A DNA stretch of 31,683 bases. Source: JACVRW01 sp035705985. GTDB taxonomy: Bacteria > Actinomycetota > Thermoleophilia > Solirubrobacterales > Thermoleophilaceae. The notes under the pieces were generated by a model. That model searched no databases, was not told the DNA's origin, and was given only the letters and a program-made list of their open reading frames with translations. The DNA lies in NCBI GenBank assembly GCA_035705985.1, contig DASSVP010000203.1, forward strand, positions 1-31,683, in the 5' to 3' direction. Position numbers and translations under genes: made by a program. This document shows positions 7,828 through 16,076 of the stretch, in pieces (within the stretch, counting starts at the first letter, position 1; every line of letters begins with the position of its first letter).

Positions 7828-8661
7828 ATGTACCGCAGGATCATCGCCGGCCATGACGGGAGCGAGCAGGGCCGCGACGCATTGGCACTGGCCGAGGCCC
7901 TGCGCGCCCCGGATGGTGTCGTGATAGCGGCGCACGTCGTCCCCTGTGCGGACAACAGCGAGCCGGCGCTCAGCGAGGCGCGCGACGGGCAGAGGCCCGA
8001 CTGGCTCGAGGTCCGAGCAGTGCCGGGCGGTCCACCGGCCCGCGGGCTGCACGATCTGAGCGAGCAGCTCGCGTCCGACCTCGTGGTGGTCGGATCATCC
8101 CACCATGCGGTTTCCGGCCGTGTGCGCGCGGGCCGGACCGCGGAGCGGCTGCTGCACGGCTCGCCATGCCCTGTGGCCGTCGCGCCCGCGGGCTTTGCGA
8201 CGGAGGGCGGTCCGCCCCGCGTCATCGGCGTCGCGTACGACGGCTCGGACGAGTCCAAGTCGGCTCTGAACGAGGGGGCCCGGCTCGCCGCGCGATTCGA
8301 GGCGGCAATGAAGGTGATCACGGTCGTTCCGCCCGTGACCGCAGCCGAGACCGTCCGCGAGCAGCGACGCGAGGCATTCCGGCGAACGCTTCAGGAGGCC
8401 GCGGGGACGCTGCCCGTCGTGGCCCGCGCCGCGCCCATCCTGGTCACCGGGCGTCCGGCCGAGGTGATCGCCGACGAAGCAGAAAAGGGAATTCACGTCC
8501 TTGTCATGGGATCGCGAAGCTACGGACCGCTTCACCGCGTCTTCGCGGGAAGCACCGCAATCGAGCTCATGCGCCGCGCGCCCTGTCCGGTGATCGTCAT
8601 CCCGCGCGGGGCGGCGGTCCCCCGCCGGGGCGCCGCGGCAAGTGCCGCCGCGGCCGTGTGA
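7828..8661 (+). CDS. Tandem universal stress protein
   Basis: This 277-residue protein has two Usp domains in tandem (about 1-135 and 140-270), each starting with a short hydrophobic strand and a D-G-S turn (IIAGHDGSE, GVAYDGSD). The second domain keeps most of the ATP signature (GSRSYGPLHRVFAGS), while the first is degenerate (GSSHHAVSGRVRAG), so one of the two sites may not bind nucleotide. Tandem Usp proteins of this size are typical of actinobacteria, and several mycobacterial ones belong to the DosR regulon. ATG 7828 sits six bases after the -10 box of promoter element D. The acetyltransferase gene begins a few bases after its stop, so the two are probably one operon. Confidence 0.92.
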   Translation: MYRRIIAGHDGSEQGRDALALAEALRAPDGVVIAAHVVPCADNSEPALSEARDGQRPDWLEVRAVPGGPPARGLHDLSEQLASDLVVVGSSHHAVSGRVRAGRTAERLLHGSPCPVAVAPAGFATEGGPPRVIGVAYDGSDESKSALNEGARLAARFEAAMKVITVVPPVTAAETVREQRREAFRRTLQEAAGTLPVVARAAPILVTGRPAEVIADEAEKGIHVLVMGSRSYGPLHRVFAGSTAIELMRRAPCPVIVIPRGAAVPRRGAAASAAAAV

Positions 8662-8665
8662 CCCG

Positions 8666-11410
8666 GTGCGGGCGCTCGCCACCGAGTCGGAGGTCGTCCT
8701 TCGCGACGGGTCGACCGTGCATGTCCGCGACGCCCGAGCGGAGGACCGCGACGCGCTCGAGCGATTCCTGCGAGCGCTCTCGATGGAGTCACGGCAGCTT
8801 CGCTTCTTCACGGCCGGCCCCGATTTTCGGATGGCGGCCGACCGAGCGGCGGGCGCGCACGAGCGTGGCGCCGCCAGCGTCGTCGCGACGACCGGCAGTC
8901 CAGCGGAGATCGTCGCTCACGCCTGCTTCGAGCCTCTCGGAGATGGCCAGGCGGAGATCGCCTTCGAGGTCGCGGATGCCCTGCAGGGACGAGGCATCAG
9001 CACGATCCTGATGGCGCAACTCGCCTCGCGGGCGCGGGCGCGCGGCATTGCCGAGTTCGTCGCGGAGGTGCTTCCCGAGAACCGGCGCATGCTGGCGACC
9101 TTCCGTGACAGCGGCTTTCCGACAGAGGTTCGCCGGGAGGCCGACGACCTGCGGATCAGCCTGCCCACAGACCTGACGGTGGAGACGCTCGAGCGCTACG
9201 AGGAGCGGGAGCGCGGGGCGGCCGGGGCAGCGATCCGGCACTTCCTCGAGCCGGCTTCTGTCGCGGTGGTCGGGGCGTCGCGCAACCCCGACAGCGTCGG
9301 AGGCCGTACGCTGCGCAACCTCCTGAGCTCGGGGTTCGAGGGCGAGGTGTACGCCGTGAACCGCCGCGCGCGCGAGGTCCAGCGGCTGCGCGCCTACAGG
9401 ACCGTCGACGAGCTGCCCAAGGCCCCCGAGCTCGTCGTCGTCGCGACTCCAGCCGCAGATGTCGTCGGCGTGGCCCAGACCTGCGCCATGAAGGGCGTTC
9501 CCGCGCTCCTCGTGCTGAGCGCGGGATTCGCTGAGGCGGGGGGCGACGGCATGCGGCGGCAGGAGGCGCTGACGGCGACCTGCCGAGCCGCGGGGATACG
9601 GCTCGTGGGTCCCAACTGCCTGGGCGTGATTGGGGCAAAGGCCCGCGTGAACGCGACGTTCGCGCCCGACGCTCCGCCCCCGGGCCAGGTCGGGCTTCTC
9701 TCGCAGAGTGGCGGCGTGGCGCTCGCGCTGATCGAGCAGGCGACGGCGCTCGGCCTGGGGCTCTCCTCGTTCGTATCGATCGGAAACCGGCCGGACGTGT
9801 CCGCCAACGACGTGCTCGAGTACTGGGAGGACGACTCGTCTACCGATGTGGTGCTGCTGTATCTCGAGTCATTCGGCAACCCGCGCAACTTCGCGCGGAT
9901 AGCGCGTCGGCTGAGCAGGCGGAAGCCGATAATCGCCGTCCATGCCGGCCGCTCCAGCGCAGGGGCTCGCGCGGCCGGCTCGCACACCGGCGCGGTGATC
10001 TCCGGCTCCGGCCAGGGGGTCGACGCGCTCCTGGAACACGCCGGAGTCGTAAGGGCCGAGACGCTCGGCGAGCTATTCGACGCCGCGGCGCTCGCGACGG
10101 CGCAGCCGCTCCCGGCGGGCCCTCGGGTCGGCATCGTCACGAACGCCGGTGGACCGGCGATCCTGTGCGCTGATGCCGCCGAGGCAGGTGGGCTGCGCAT
10201 CCCGGAACTCTCGAAGAAGTTACGGAGCAGGCTCGCCCAGGCCCTGCCCGCGCACGCCGGCACGGCCAATCCCGTGGACATGCTTGCGGCCGCAGGACCG
10301 AGCGAGTTCGAGGAGGTGGTCGGAACGCTCGCCGCTTCGGATGAAGTTGATGCGCTGATAGCGATCTTCGTCCCTGCGCTCGCGGCTGACGCCGACGAGG
10401 TCGACGAAGCTGTGTCAGCCGCCGCTCGGGAGGCGACGGTGCCGACCCTGCTCGTGACCTTTGGCGGGCGTCATCCGGGGCGCGACCCGTCGCGGCCGCC
10501 CGTGTTCACGTACCCCGAAGACGCCGCGCGGGCCCTCGCTCGGCTGGCGAAGCACGTCGAGTGGCGCAACCGACCACGCGGCGTGGTTCCGGAGCTTCTG
10601 GGCGTGCGCCATGCCCACGCGGCGGGGCTTCTCACCGGCGTCGTCGCAAACGGTGGGCGCTGGCTCCGGGACGAGGAAGTTGCCGAGCTACTGGACTGCT
10701 GGGGAGTCCCGCGCGTCGAGCAGCGGTCGGCCCGCGGCCCGGCGGCCGCGGGGCGTGCCGCGGAGGCGCTCGGCGGCCGCGTGGTCCTGAAGGCCTTCGG
10801 CGAGGGCATCGTCCACAGGACCGAGGTCGGCGCTGTGGAGCTCGGCCTCGCCGGAGAGGACGACGTCGCCCGCGCGGCGCGCCGTATGTCCCGTCGGCTG
10901 CGGGCGGCCGGGCTGCATCCAGACGGCTTCGTCGTTCAGCGGGAGCTTGCCGCCGGCGTCGAGATGCTTGCGGGGATCACGGTGGACCCGCTCCTCGGCC
11001 CGCTGGTCGCGTGCGGAGCCGGAGGCACGTCCGTGGAGGTTCTGGGCGACGTCGCCATCGGACTCGCACCGCTGACGGATGTCGAGGCCAGGCGGATGGT
11101 GCGCTCGCTGGCGACCTTCCGGCTGCTCGACGGCTACCGCGGCGCTCCGCCTGCGGACGTCGCCGCGCTGGAGGACATCCTGCTTCGCCTCGGCGCGGCC
11201 GCGGCCGCCCATCCGGAAGTCGCCGAGCTCGACTGCAACCCGGTCGTCGTTGGACCCCACGGTGCGACGGTCGTCGACGCGCGTATCCGCGTCGATGCTC
11301 CGCGGCGAGAGCCGCCGTGGCCGGCGCTCGGTGCCGCGCCGCCGTCCGTAGTTTCCACGGATCGGTCCGGCGGCGGCTCGCGGATGCCCTCGGAGCGCCC
11401 CCGCTCCTAG
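8666..11410 (+). CDS. GNAT acetyltransferase fused to NDP-forming acyl-CoA synthetase (Pat-like)
   Basis: This 914-residue fusion starts with a GNAT N-acetyltransferase domain (about 10-165; acetyl-CoA loop near ALQGRGIST). A CoA-binding Rossmann domain follows (SVAVVGASRNP from about 198), then succinyl-CoA-ligase-like domains (LLSQSGG near 344) and a complete C-terminal ATP-grasp domain ending near DCNPVVV. An N-terminal GNAT is the reverse of Salmonella Pat and matches the Streptomyces lividans PatA layout. Such enzymes acetylate lysines, typically of AMP-forming acyl-CoA synthetases. The synthetase part keeps SHTG (His about 440), where ADP-forming acetyl-CoA synthetases carry their phosphohistidine, so it may be catalytically active. 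The start is uncertain between GTG 8642, which overlaps the usp gene, and GTG 8666, five bases after its stop. Confidence 0.9.
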   Translation: MRALATESEVVLRDGSTVHVRDARAEDRDALERFLRALSMESRQLRFFTAGPDFRMAADRAAGAHERGAASVVATTGSPAEIVAHACFEPLGDGQAEIAFEVADALQGRGISTILMAQLASRARARGIAEFVAEVLPENRRMLATFRDSGFPTEVRREADDLRISLPTDLTVETLERYEERERGAAGAAIRHFLEPASVAVVGASRNPDSVGGRTLRNLLSSGFEGEVYAVNRRAREVQRLRAYRTVDELPKAPELVVVATPAADVVGVAQTCAMKGVPALLVLSAGFAEAGGDGMRRQEALTATCRAAGIRLVGPNCLGVIGAKARVNATFAPDAPPPGQVGLLSQSGGVALALIEQATALGLGLSSFVSIGNRPDVSANDVLEYWEDDSSTDVVLLYLESFGNPRNFARIARRLSRRKPIIAVHAGRSSAGARAAGSHTGAVISGSGQGVDALLEHAGVVRAETLGELFDAAALATAQPLPAGPRVGIVTNAGGPAILCADAAEAGGLRIPELSKKLRSRLAQALPAHAGTANPVDMLAAAGPSEFEEVVGTLAASDEVDALIAIFVPALAADADEVDEAVSAAAREATVPTLLVTFGGRHPGRDPSRPPVFTYPEDAARALARLAKHVEWRNRPRGVVPELLGVRHAHAAGLLTGVVANGGRWLRDEEVAELLDCWGVPRVEQRSARGPAAAGRAAEALGGRVVLKAFGEGIVHRTEVGAVELGLAGEDDVARAARRMSRRLRAAGLHPDGFVVQRELAAGVEMLAGITVDPLLGPLVACGAGGTSVEVLGDVAIGLAPLTDVEARRMVRSLATFRLLDGYRGAPPADVAALEDILLRLGAAAAAHPEVAELDCNPVVVGPHGATVVDARIRVDAPRREPPWPALGAAPPSVVSTDRSGGGSRMPSERPRS

Positions 11411-11413
11411 GCT
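11348..11413 (+). promoter_or_regulatory. Island promoter element E (tandem usp)
   Basis: The upstream box GTAGTTTCCACGGATCGG starts at 11348, GATG is at 11383-11386, then 21 bases, then TAGGCT at 11408-11413 and ATG 11420 six bases later. Almost the whole element lies inside the end of the acetyltransferase gene, and the -10 box includes its stop codon. Confidence 0.72.
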
Positions 11414-11419
11414 TCGCGC

Positions 11420-12361
11420 ATGCAACCTCAGCCGGGAACCGTCCTGATCGCATATGACGGCTCCGACGATGCCGCAGCAGCCATCCGCCGTGCGGGTTCA
11501 GTGCTCGGGGCACGCCCTGCCGTCGTCGTGCACGTGTGGGAGTCGCTCGCCGGACTGCTGCTGCATACGGACGTCGATGGGCTCACGGGCAGCATGCGCG
11601 ACGCGGCCGAAGAACTGGACCAAGAGGACCGCTTCAATGGCGAGCGCATCGCCACGGAGGGCGAAGAGCTCGCGCGCCAGGCCGGCTTCGACGCAGAGGC
11701 CCACGCGCTGCAGGGCAAGCCCAAGGCATGGCCCGTCCTGCTGGAGGTCGCGGAGAAGATCGACGCCGCGGTGATCGTCATCGGGTCGCGCGGCTTCGGC
11801 TGCGTCAAGTCGGCGCTCATTGGGAGTGTGTCCTCCGGCCTGCTGCACCACGCCGGCCGCCCGGTGCTGGTGGTCCCGCCGTCGCGGGACGAGGTCGGCA
11901 CCGGACCGGTGCTGATCGCGTTCGACGGGTCCGACTCGGCCCGGGCCGCGGTCGCCGCCGCCGGTGAGCTCTTCGCCGGGCGCGAGGCCACCGTGGAGAC
12001 TGTCTGGGTCCCCTATGCGCCGGTGGCGTCGGCAGGGACGGCCGGAATGCCCGCGGCTGTCGCCTCCCATGCCGTCGAGGAGCTGGACAAGTCAATCGCA
12101 ACCCGTGCCGAGACCACCGCCGCCGAGGGTGCCCGGCTCGCCGCGCAGTCAGGCCTCGAGGCGCGCTCCACGGCGGTCGAGGCAGAGGGACCCGTCTGGG
12201 CGACGATCGGAGACAGCGCTGCGCGGCAGGACTCGGCCGCGATCGTCGTGGGCTCACGCGGCCGCGGCGCCCTCGCCGCGGCCGTACTGGGCAGCACGTC
12301 GTCGGCGCTCGTCCACCACGCGCACGCGCCGATCCTCGTGGTCCCGCCCCACCGGGGATAG
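11420..12361 (+). CDS. Tandem universal stress protein
   Basis: This 313-residue protein has two Usp domains, both with a clear ATP-binding signature: GSRGFGCVKSALIGS in the first and GSRGRGALAAAVLGS in the second. Each half begins with a typical strand (VLIAYDGSD, VLIAFDGSD), and the near-identity of these starts shows an internal duplication. Both sites look able to bind ATP. The gene has its own promoter element (E) with the -10 box six bases before ATG. A degenerate histidine kinase gene lies 76 bases downstream with its own element, so the two are probably separate units responding to the same signal. Confidence 0.93.
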   Translation: MQPQPGTVLIAYDGSDDAAAAIRRAGSVLGARPAVVVHVWESLAGLLLHTDVDGLTGSMRDAAEELDQEDRFNGERIATEGEELARQAGFDAEAHALQGKPKAWPVLLEVAEKIDAAVIVIGSRGFGCVKSALIGSVSSGLLHHAGRPVLVVPPSRDEVGTGPVLIAFDGSDSARAAVAAAGELFAGREATVETVWVPYAPVASAGTAGMPAAVASHAVEELDKSIATRAETTAAEGARLAAQSGLEARSTAVEAEGPVWATIGDSAARQDSAAIVVGSRGRGALAAAVLGSTSSALVHHAHAPILVVPPHRG

Positions 12362-12367
12362 AGAGTT

Positions 12368-12431
12368 CGGTTTTACCGAAGCGAGGCGTGGGGCGAACAC
12401 TGATGCCGGCCTATCGAGGACTGCCGACAAT
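12368..12431 (+). promoter_or_regulatory. Island promoter element F (degenerate kinase)
   Basis: The upstream box CGGTTTTACCGAAGCGA starts at 12368, GATG is at 12402-12405, then 20 bases, then GACAAT at 12426-12431. GTG 12438 follows after six bases and selects the start of a gene otherwise hidden in a longer reading frame. Confidence 0.65.
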
Positions 12432-12437
12432 GGGCGT

Positions 12438-13073
12438 GTGCAGCGGCTGCAGCACATACTCGACGCGCACGAGCGCGAGCGCACGGAGGTCGGCCGTGAG
12501 CTTCACGAGGAGATCGCTCAGTCGCTGGCAGGCGTCCTGTTCGGCCTCGACCAGCTGAGCAAGGGGCTCGACGGTCCCGACGCCCGGACAGCAGGAGCGC
12601 TGAGGGAGCACGTCTCAGCCACACTCGAGGAGTGTCGCGCCCTGGCCGTCGTTCTCCGGCCACCGCTGCTGAACGAGTTCGGCTTGGTTCCTGCGCTCGA
12701 GACGCTGGCCGCGCGGGCGGGGACGTGCGCGAGCATCGACCGGGGGCTGGCCGACGAGCCGCTCGGGCCGGCCCTCGAAGCCGAGATCTACAGGACGGTC
12801 GAAGCCGTCCTCACCGGCACCCACGATTGCGCCGCGGTCGAGGTGACTGCCAATGACGGATCGCGCGCAGTGTCCGTCCGCGCGATCTCCGCGCGCGGCA
12901 GGCTCGACGACCTGAGCGACCTCGCGGCCCGGCTCAGCCTCATCGGCGGCACGCTCCGGTCGGAGCACGGCTCCGTTATCGCGCGCATTCCGGCGCCGGT
13001 GGCCGAGGTCGCGGCTTTTCCGCAGTCGCGTCTGGGGGAGACCCCGGATGATGAGGGGGATGCCGTCTCGTAG
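12438..13073 (+). CDS. Degenerate HisKA_3 histidine kinase-like protein
   Basis: This 211-residue protein has a good HisKA_3 dimerisation and phospho-acceptor helix (ERTEVGRELHEEIAQ, His23). The following ATPase domain is short and eroded. Where the neighbouring DosS-like kinase has ALTNTVKHA it has VLTGTHDCA, so the N-box asparagine is lost. The DDGQG box and the later glycine loop are missing. It probably cannot bind ATP or autophosphorylate. It has no sensor domain and no membrane helix. It could act as a phosphotransfer protein, or as a heterodimer partner or decoy for the DosS-like kinase; this is inference. GTG 12438 is chosen from promoter element F, since the open frame extends much further upstream through the usp gene. 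Confidence 0.7.
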   Translation: MQRLQHILDAHERERTEVGRELHEEIAQSLAGVLFGLDQLSKGLDGPDARTAGALREHVSATLEECRALAVVLRPPLLNEFGLVPALETLAARAGTCASIDRGLADEPLGPALEAEIYRTVEAVLTGTHDCAAVEVTANDGSRAVSVRAISARGRLDDLSDLAARLSLIGGTLRSEHGSVIARIPAPVAEVAAFPQSRLGETPDDEGDAVS

Positions 13074-13076
13074 TGT
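13012..13076 (+). promoter_or_regulatory. Island promoter element I (DUF4389-ctpE operon)
   Basis: The upstream box CGGCTTTTCCGCAGTCG starts at 13012, GATG is at 13047-13050, then exactly 20 bases, then TAGTGT at 13071-13076, and ATG 13084 after seven bases. The element lies inside the end of the degenerate kinase gene. Confidence 0.68.
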
Positions 13077-13083
13077 CGACGCC

Positions 13084-13716
13084 ATGACCGCTCCCTATCC
13101 GGTCCGCTTCGATGTCGAATATCCCGACCGAGAGCTGAACAGGCTGACCACGGCCTTCCGCATCTTCACCGTGATTCCGATCGCGATCGTGCTGGGGTCG
13201 ATCGTCGGATACTCCGCTCAAGGCTACGACGCAGGCGGGGAAACGACGACGGTGATCGTCGGCGGAACCGGGCTGCTGACGGTTCCGCCGCTGCTGATGC
13301 TGCTGTTCCGCCGCAAGTACCCGCGCTGGTGGTTCGACTGGAACTACGAGCTGCTCAATTTCATGAACCGCGTCGGCGTGTACGTCGCGCTCATGGACGA
13401 CCGCTACCCGTCCACCGACGAGCGCCAGGCGGTCCGGCTGGAGTTCGCATATCCGGAGGCGGAGCGAGATCTCAACCGCTGGCTGCCCCTCGTCAAGTGG
13501 CTGCTCGCCATCCCGCACTACATCGTGCTCTGCTTTCTCTACGTCGGGGTCATCCTCGCCGTGATCGCGGCTTGGTTCACGATCCTGTTCACAGGCCGCT
13601 ATCCGCGCGGCCTGTTCGACTTCGTCGAGGGCGTGGCGCGCTGGCACAACCGCGTGGCGGCGTACGCGTTCATCCTTGTAACGGACCAGTACCCGCCGTT
13701 CCGCCTCGCCCCGTGA
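13084..13716 (+). CDS. DUF4389 membrane protein
   Basis: This 210-residue protein matches my memory of the DUF4389 family: two membrane segments near the N-terminus (about 20-75), a soluble loop rich in aromatic and charged residues, and a second hydrophobic region (about 135-170) with repeated YPR and WHNRV motifs. Function is unknown. It carries two copies of a similar unit (RYPSTDERQAVRLEF and RYPRGLFDFVEG regions), suggesting an internal repeat. ATG 13084 is preferred over ATG 13048 because the latter falls within the GATG element and 13084 lies seven bases after the -10 box. Its stop overlaps the GTG of the ATPase gene (GTGA), so the two are translationally coupled, which suggests an accessory role for the pump. 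Confidence 0.83.
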   Translation: MTAPYPVRFDVEYPDRELNRLTTAFRIFTVIPIAIVLGSIVGYSAQGYDAGGETTTVIVGGTGLLTVPPLLMLLFRRKYPRWWFDWNYELLNFMNRVGVYVALMDDRYPSTDERQAVRLEFAYPEAERDLNRWLPLVKWLLAIPHYIVLCFLYVGVILAVIAAWFTILFTGRYPRGLFDFVEGVARWHNRVAAYAFILVTDQYPPFRLAP

Positions 13717-16076
13717 CGAGCCCGCCCGAGGCCCGTGTGGCGCTGCTTCCGCAGGAGGAGCGTGGCCTCTCGGAGGCAGAGGCGCGGCGACGCCTTCCCG
13801 AGCGGCCGCCGCCGGCTCCCACCGGGACGGGCCGTTCCTACGGAAGCATCGTGCGGGCCAACGTCTTCACGATCTTCAACCTGATCCTGGCCGTCTTCGG
13901 GGCGGTCACGCTCATCTACGGCGACTGGCGCGACGCGCTCTTCCTCGGGATCCTCGTGGCGAACACGTCGATCGGGATCGTCCAGGAGGTGCGTGCCAAA
14001 CGCGCGCTCGAGCGCCTGGCCGCGCTCGTGGCGCCGACCGCGACCGTCGTCCGCGACGGGGAGCCGCGGCATCTCCACGTCGACGAGGTCGTGCTCGGCG
14101 ACCTCGTACGCCTGGCCCCCGGCGACCAGGTCGTCGCGGACGGGCGGCTCGTCGAGTCGGAGGATCTCTCGCTCGACGAGTCCATACTGACCGGCGAATC
14201 GGTTCCTATCCGCCGCGGCGCGGGCGAGGAGGCGCGCTCCGGGTCGTTCGCCGTCGAGGGCCGTGGGTCATACGTGGTCGACGCGATCGGCGTGGAGAGC
14301 TACGCCGAGCGCATCGCAGGCGAGGCGCGCGCGTTCCGGCACCCCCGCTCGCCCCTCGAGCGGGCGTTCAACAGGCTGCTGCTGTTTCTCGTCGCCGTCA
14401 TGGTCCCGCTGAGCGCCGTGCTCGGAGTCTCGCTCTGGGAGCGGGACGCGTCGCTCGACGTGGTCGTGGACACGTCCGTCGCCGCGGTAGTGAGCCTCGT
14501 GCCGGAGGGGCTCATGGTGCTCGCCAGCCTGACGTACGCCGTCGCCGCCCTGCGCATGAGCAAGCGCGGGGCGCTGGCGCAGCAGCTGAACGCGATCGAG
14601 TCGCTCGCGTCCGCCGACATCATCTGCACGGACAAGACCGGCACGCTGACGGAGTCGTCACTGCGGGTCACGGCCGCGCTGCCGGCGGCCGGCGTTCATG
14701 ACGACGCGCTCGCGGAGGCGCTCGGCACCTACGCAGCCAGCTCACCGGCGCGCAACGGCACGCTCGAGGCGATCGCGGAGTCCTATACAGGCAGCGCTGC
14801 CGCGGTCGAGGCCGAGGTGCCGTTCTCGTCGGGGCGCCGCTGGAGCGCCCTCCAGGTCGACGGGCGCGCGGTCGTGCTCGGCGCGCCCGAGCTGCTTCCG
14901 CTCGGCGAGCTGGGCTCGCGTGCCGCGGCCGAGCAGAGCGCGGGCCGGCGGGTGCTCGCGATCGCCCGCGGCGGTCGGCTCGCCGAGGGCGACTCGCCGC
15001 GCCTGCCTGGCGAGCTCGAGCCGCTCGGCATTGTCGTGCTGGCCGAGCGGCTACGACCCGAGGCTCGCGCCACCGTCGAGTACTTCCGAGCTGAGGGGAT
15101 CGAGCTGAAGGTCCTCTCCGGCGACGCACCTGGGACGGTGGCGGCGATCGCCCGTGACGCGGGGATCCCGCTCACCGGGGCACCCGCCGACGGGAGCACG
15201 GTGGCCGAAGACCCTGCCGCACTCGAGGCCGCGGTCAACTCGCCCGTCGTCGGACGGATCTCGCCGGAGGGCAAGCGCGCGGTGGTGACGGCGCTGCGCG
15301 ACCGCGGCCGCTACGTGGCCATGCTCGGCGACGGGGTGAACGACGTGCCCGCCCTGAAGGCCGCTCGATTGGCGATCGCCCAGGGGTCGGGCACCCAGAT
15401 GGCAAAGAGCGTGGCGGACATCGTTCTCGTACGTGGCGACTTCGCCGCGGTCCCGGGCATGGTCGCGGAGGGAAGGCAGATCCTCCGCAACCTCCAGCGG
15501 GTGGCGAAGCTCTACGTCAGCAAGTCCGCGTTCGCCTCGTTCCTGATCCTCACGCTCGGCACCACCGCGGTCGCCTATCCGCTGCTGCCGCGGCATTTCA
15601 GCCTCGCGGCGTCGATCACGATCGGCATTCCGTCGTTCCTCCTCGCGCTGGCGCCGAGCAGCGGGCCGTGGGGCACCGAGGGGATGCTCGACCGGCTCGC
15701 GCGCTTCGCGGTGCCCGCCGGCGCCGCGGCCGGGATCGGCGTGGTCGCGAGCTACCAGTTCGCGCTCAATGCCCTCGACCTTCCCCTGGTCGACGCGCGC
15801 ACGGTGGCTGCGAGCACGCTGGTGCTGGTGGGCCTCTACCTGATCCTCGCCCTCGAGGGCACGCAGGGCCGGCGCGGGCGGCTCGTTGCCCTCATGTGCG
15901 GCGGGCTGGCCGCGCTCTACGCCGCCGCCCTGGCGCTCCCGCCCACCCGCAGCTTCTTCGAGCTCGCGGTCCCGTCGCTCGAGATCGTCGCGACCTCTGT
16001 GGTGGGCGCGTCCATCGCGGTAGCGGGTCTCGAGGTCATGGGGCTTCGCCGCGAGGAACGCCGGACCACTCCTTGA
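13713..16076 (+). CDS. P-type cation-transporting ATPase, CtpE-like
   Basis: This 787-residue P-type ATPase has an actuator domain with LTGES, the PEGL ion-site helix (SLVPEGLMVLAS), the phosphorylation motif CTDKTGTLTES (Asp307), and the hinge GDGVNDVPALK (539 onward). Length, the FNLILAVF start of the membrane domain and the QEVRAKRAL segment resemble mycobacterial CtpE, described as a Ca2+ pump, rather than the CtpF-like enzyme at 584. The nucleotide-binding domain is short. GTG 13713 overlaps the preceding stop codon as GTGA, indicating translational coupling with the DUF4389 gene. The last 41 bases overlap the convergent flippase-like gene. Confidence 0.91.
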   Translation: MTSPPEARVALLPQEERGLSEAEARRRLPERPPPAPTGTGRSYGSIVRANVFTIFNLILAVFGAVTLIYGDWRDALFLGILVANTSIGIVQEVRAKRALERLAALVAPTATVVRDGEPRHLHVDEVVLGDLVRLAPGDQVVADGRLVESEDLSLDESILTGESVPIRRGAGEEARSGSFAVEGRGSYVVDAIGVESYAERIAGEARAFRHPRSPLERAFNRLLLFLVAVMVPLSAVLGVSLWERDASLDVVVDTSVAAVVSLVPEGLMVLASLTYAVAALRMSKRGALAQQLNAIESLASADIICTDKTGTLTESSLRVTAALPAAGVHDDALAEALGTYAASSPARNGTLEAIAESYTGSAAAVEAEVPFSSGRRWSALQVDGRAVVLGAPELLPLGELGSRAAAEQSAGRRVLAIARGGRLAEGDSPRLPGELEPLGIVVLAERLRPEARATVEYFRAEGIELKVLSGDAPGTVAAIARDAGIPLTGAPADGSTVAEDPAALEAAVNSPVVGRISPEGKRAVVTALRDRGRYVAMLGDGVNDVPALKAARLAIAQGSGTQMAKSVADIVLVRGDFAAVPGMVAEGRQILRNLQRVAKLYVSKSAFASFLILTLGTTAVAYPLLPRHFSLAASITIGIPSFLLALAPSSGPWGTEGMLDRLARFAVPAGAAAGIGVVASYQFALNALDLPLVDARTVAASTLVLVGLYLILALEGTQGRRGRLVALMCGGLAALYAAALALPPTRSFFELAVPSLEIVATSVVGASIAVAGLEVMGLRREERRTTP

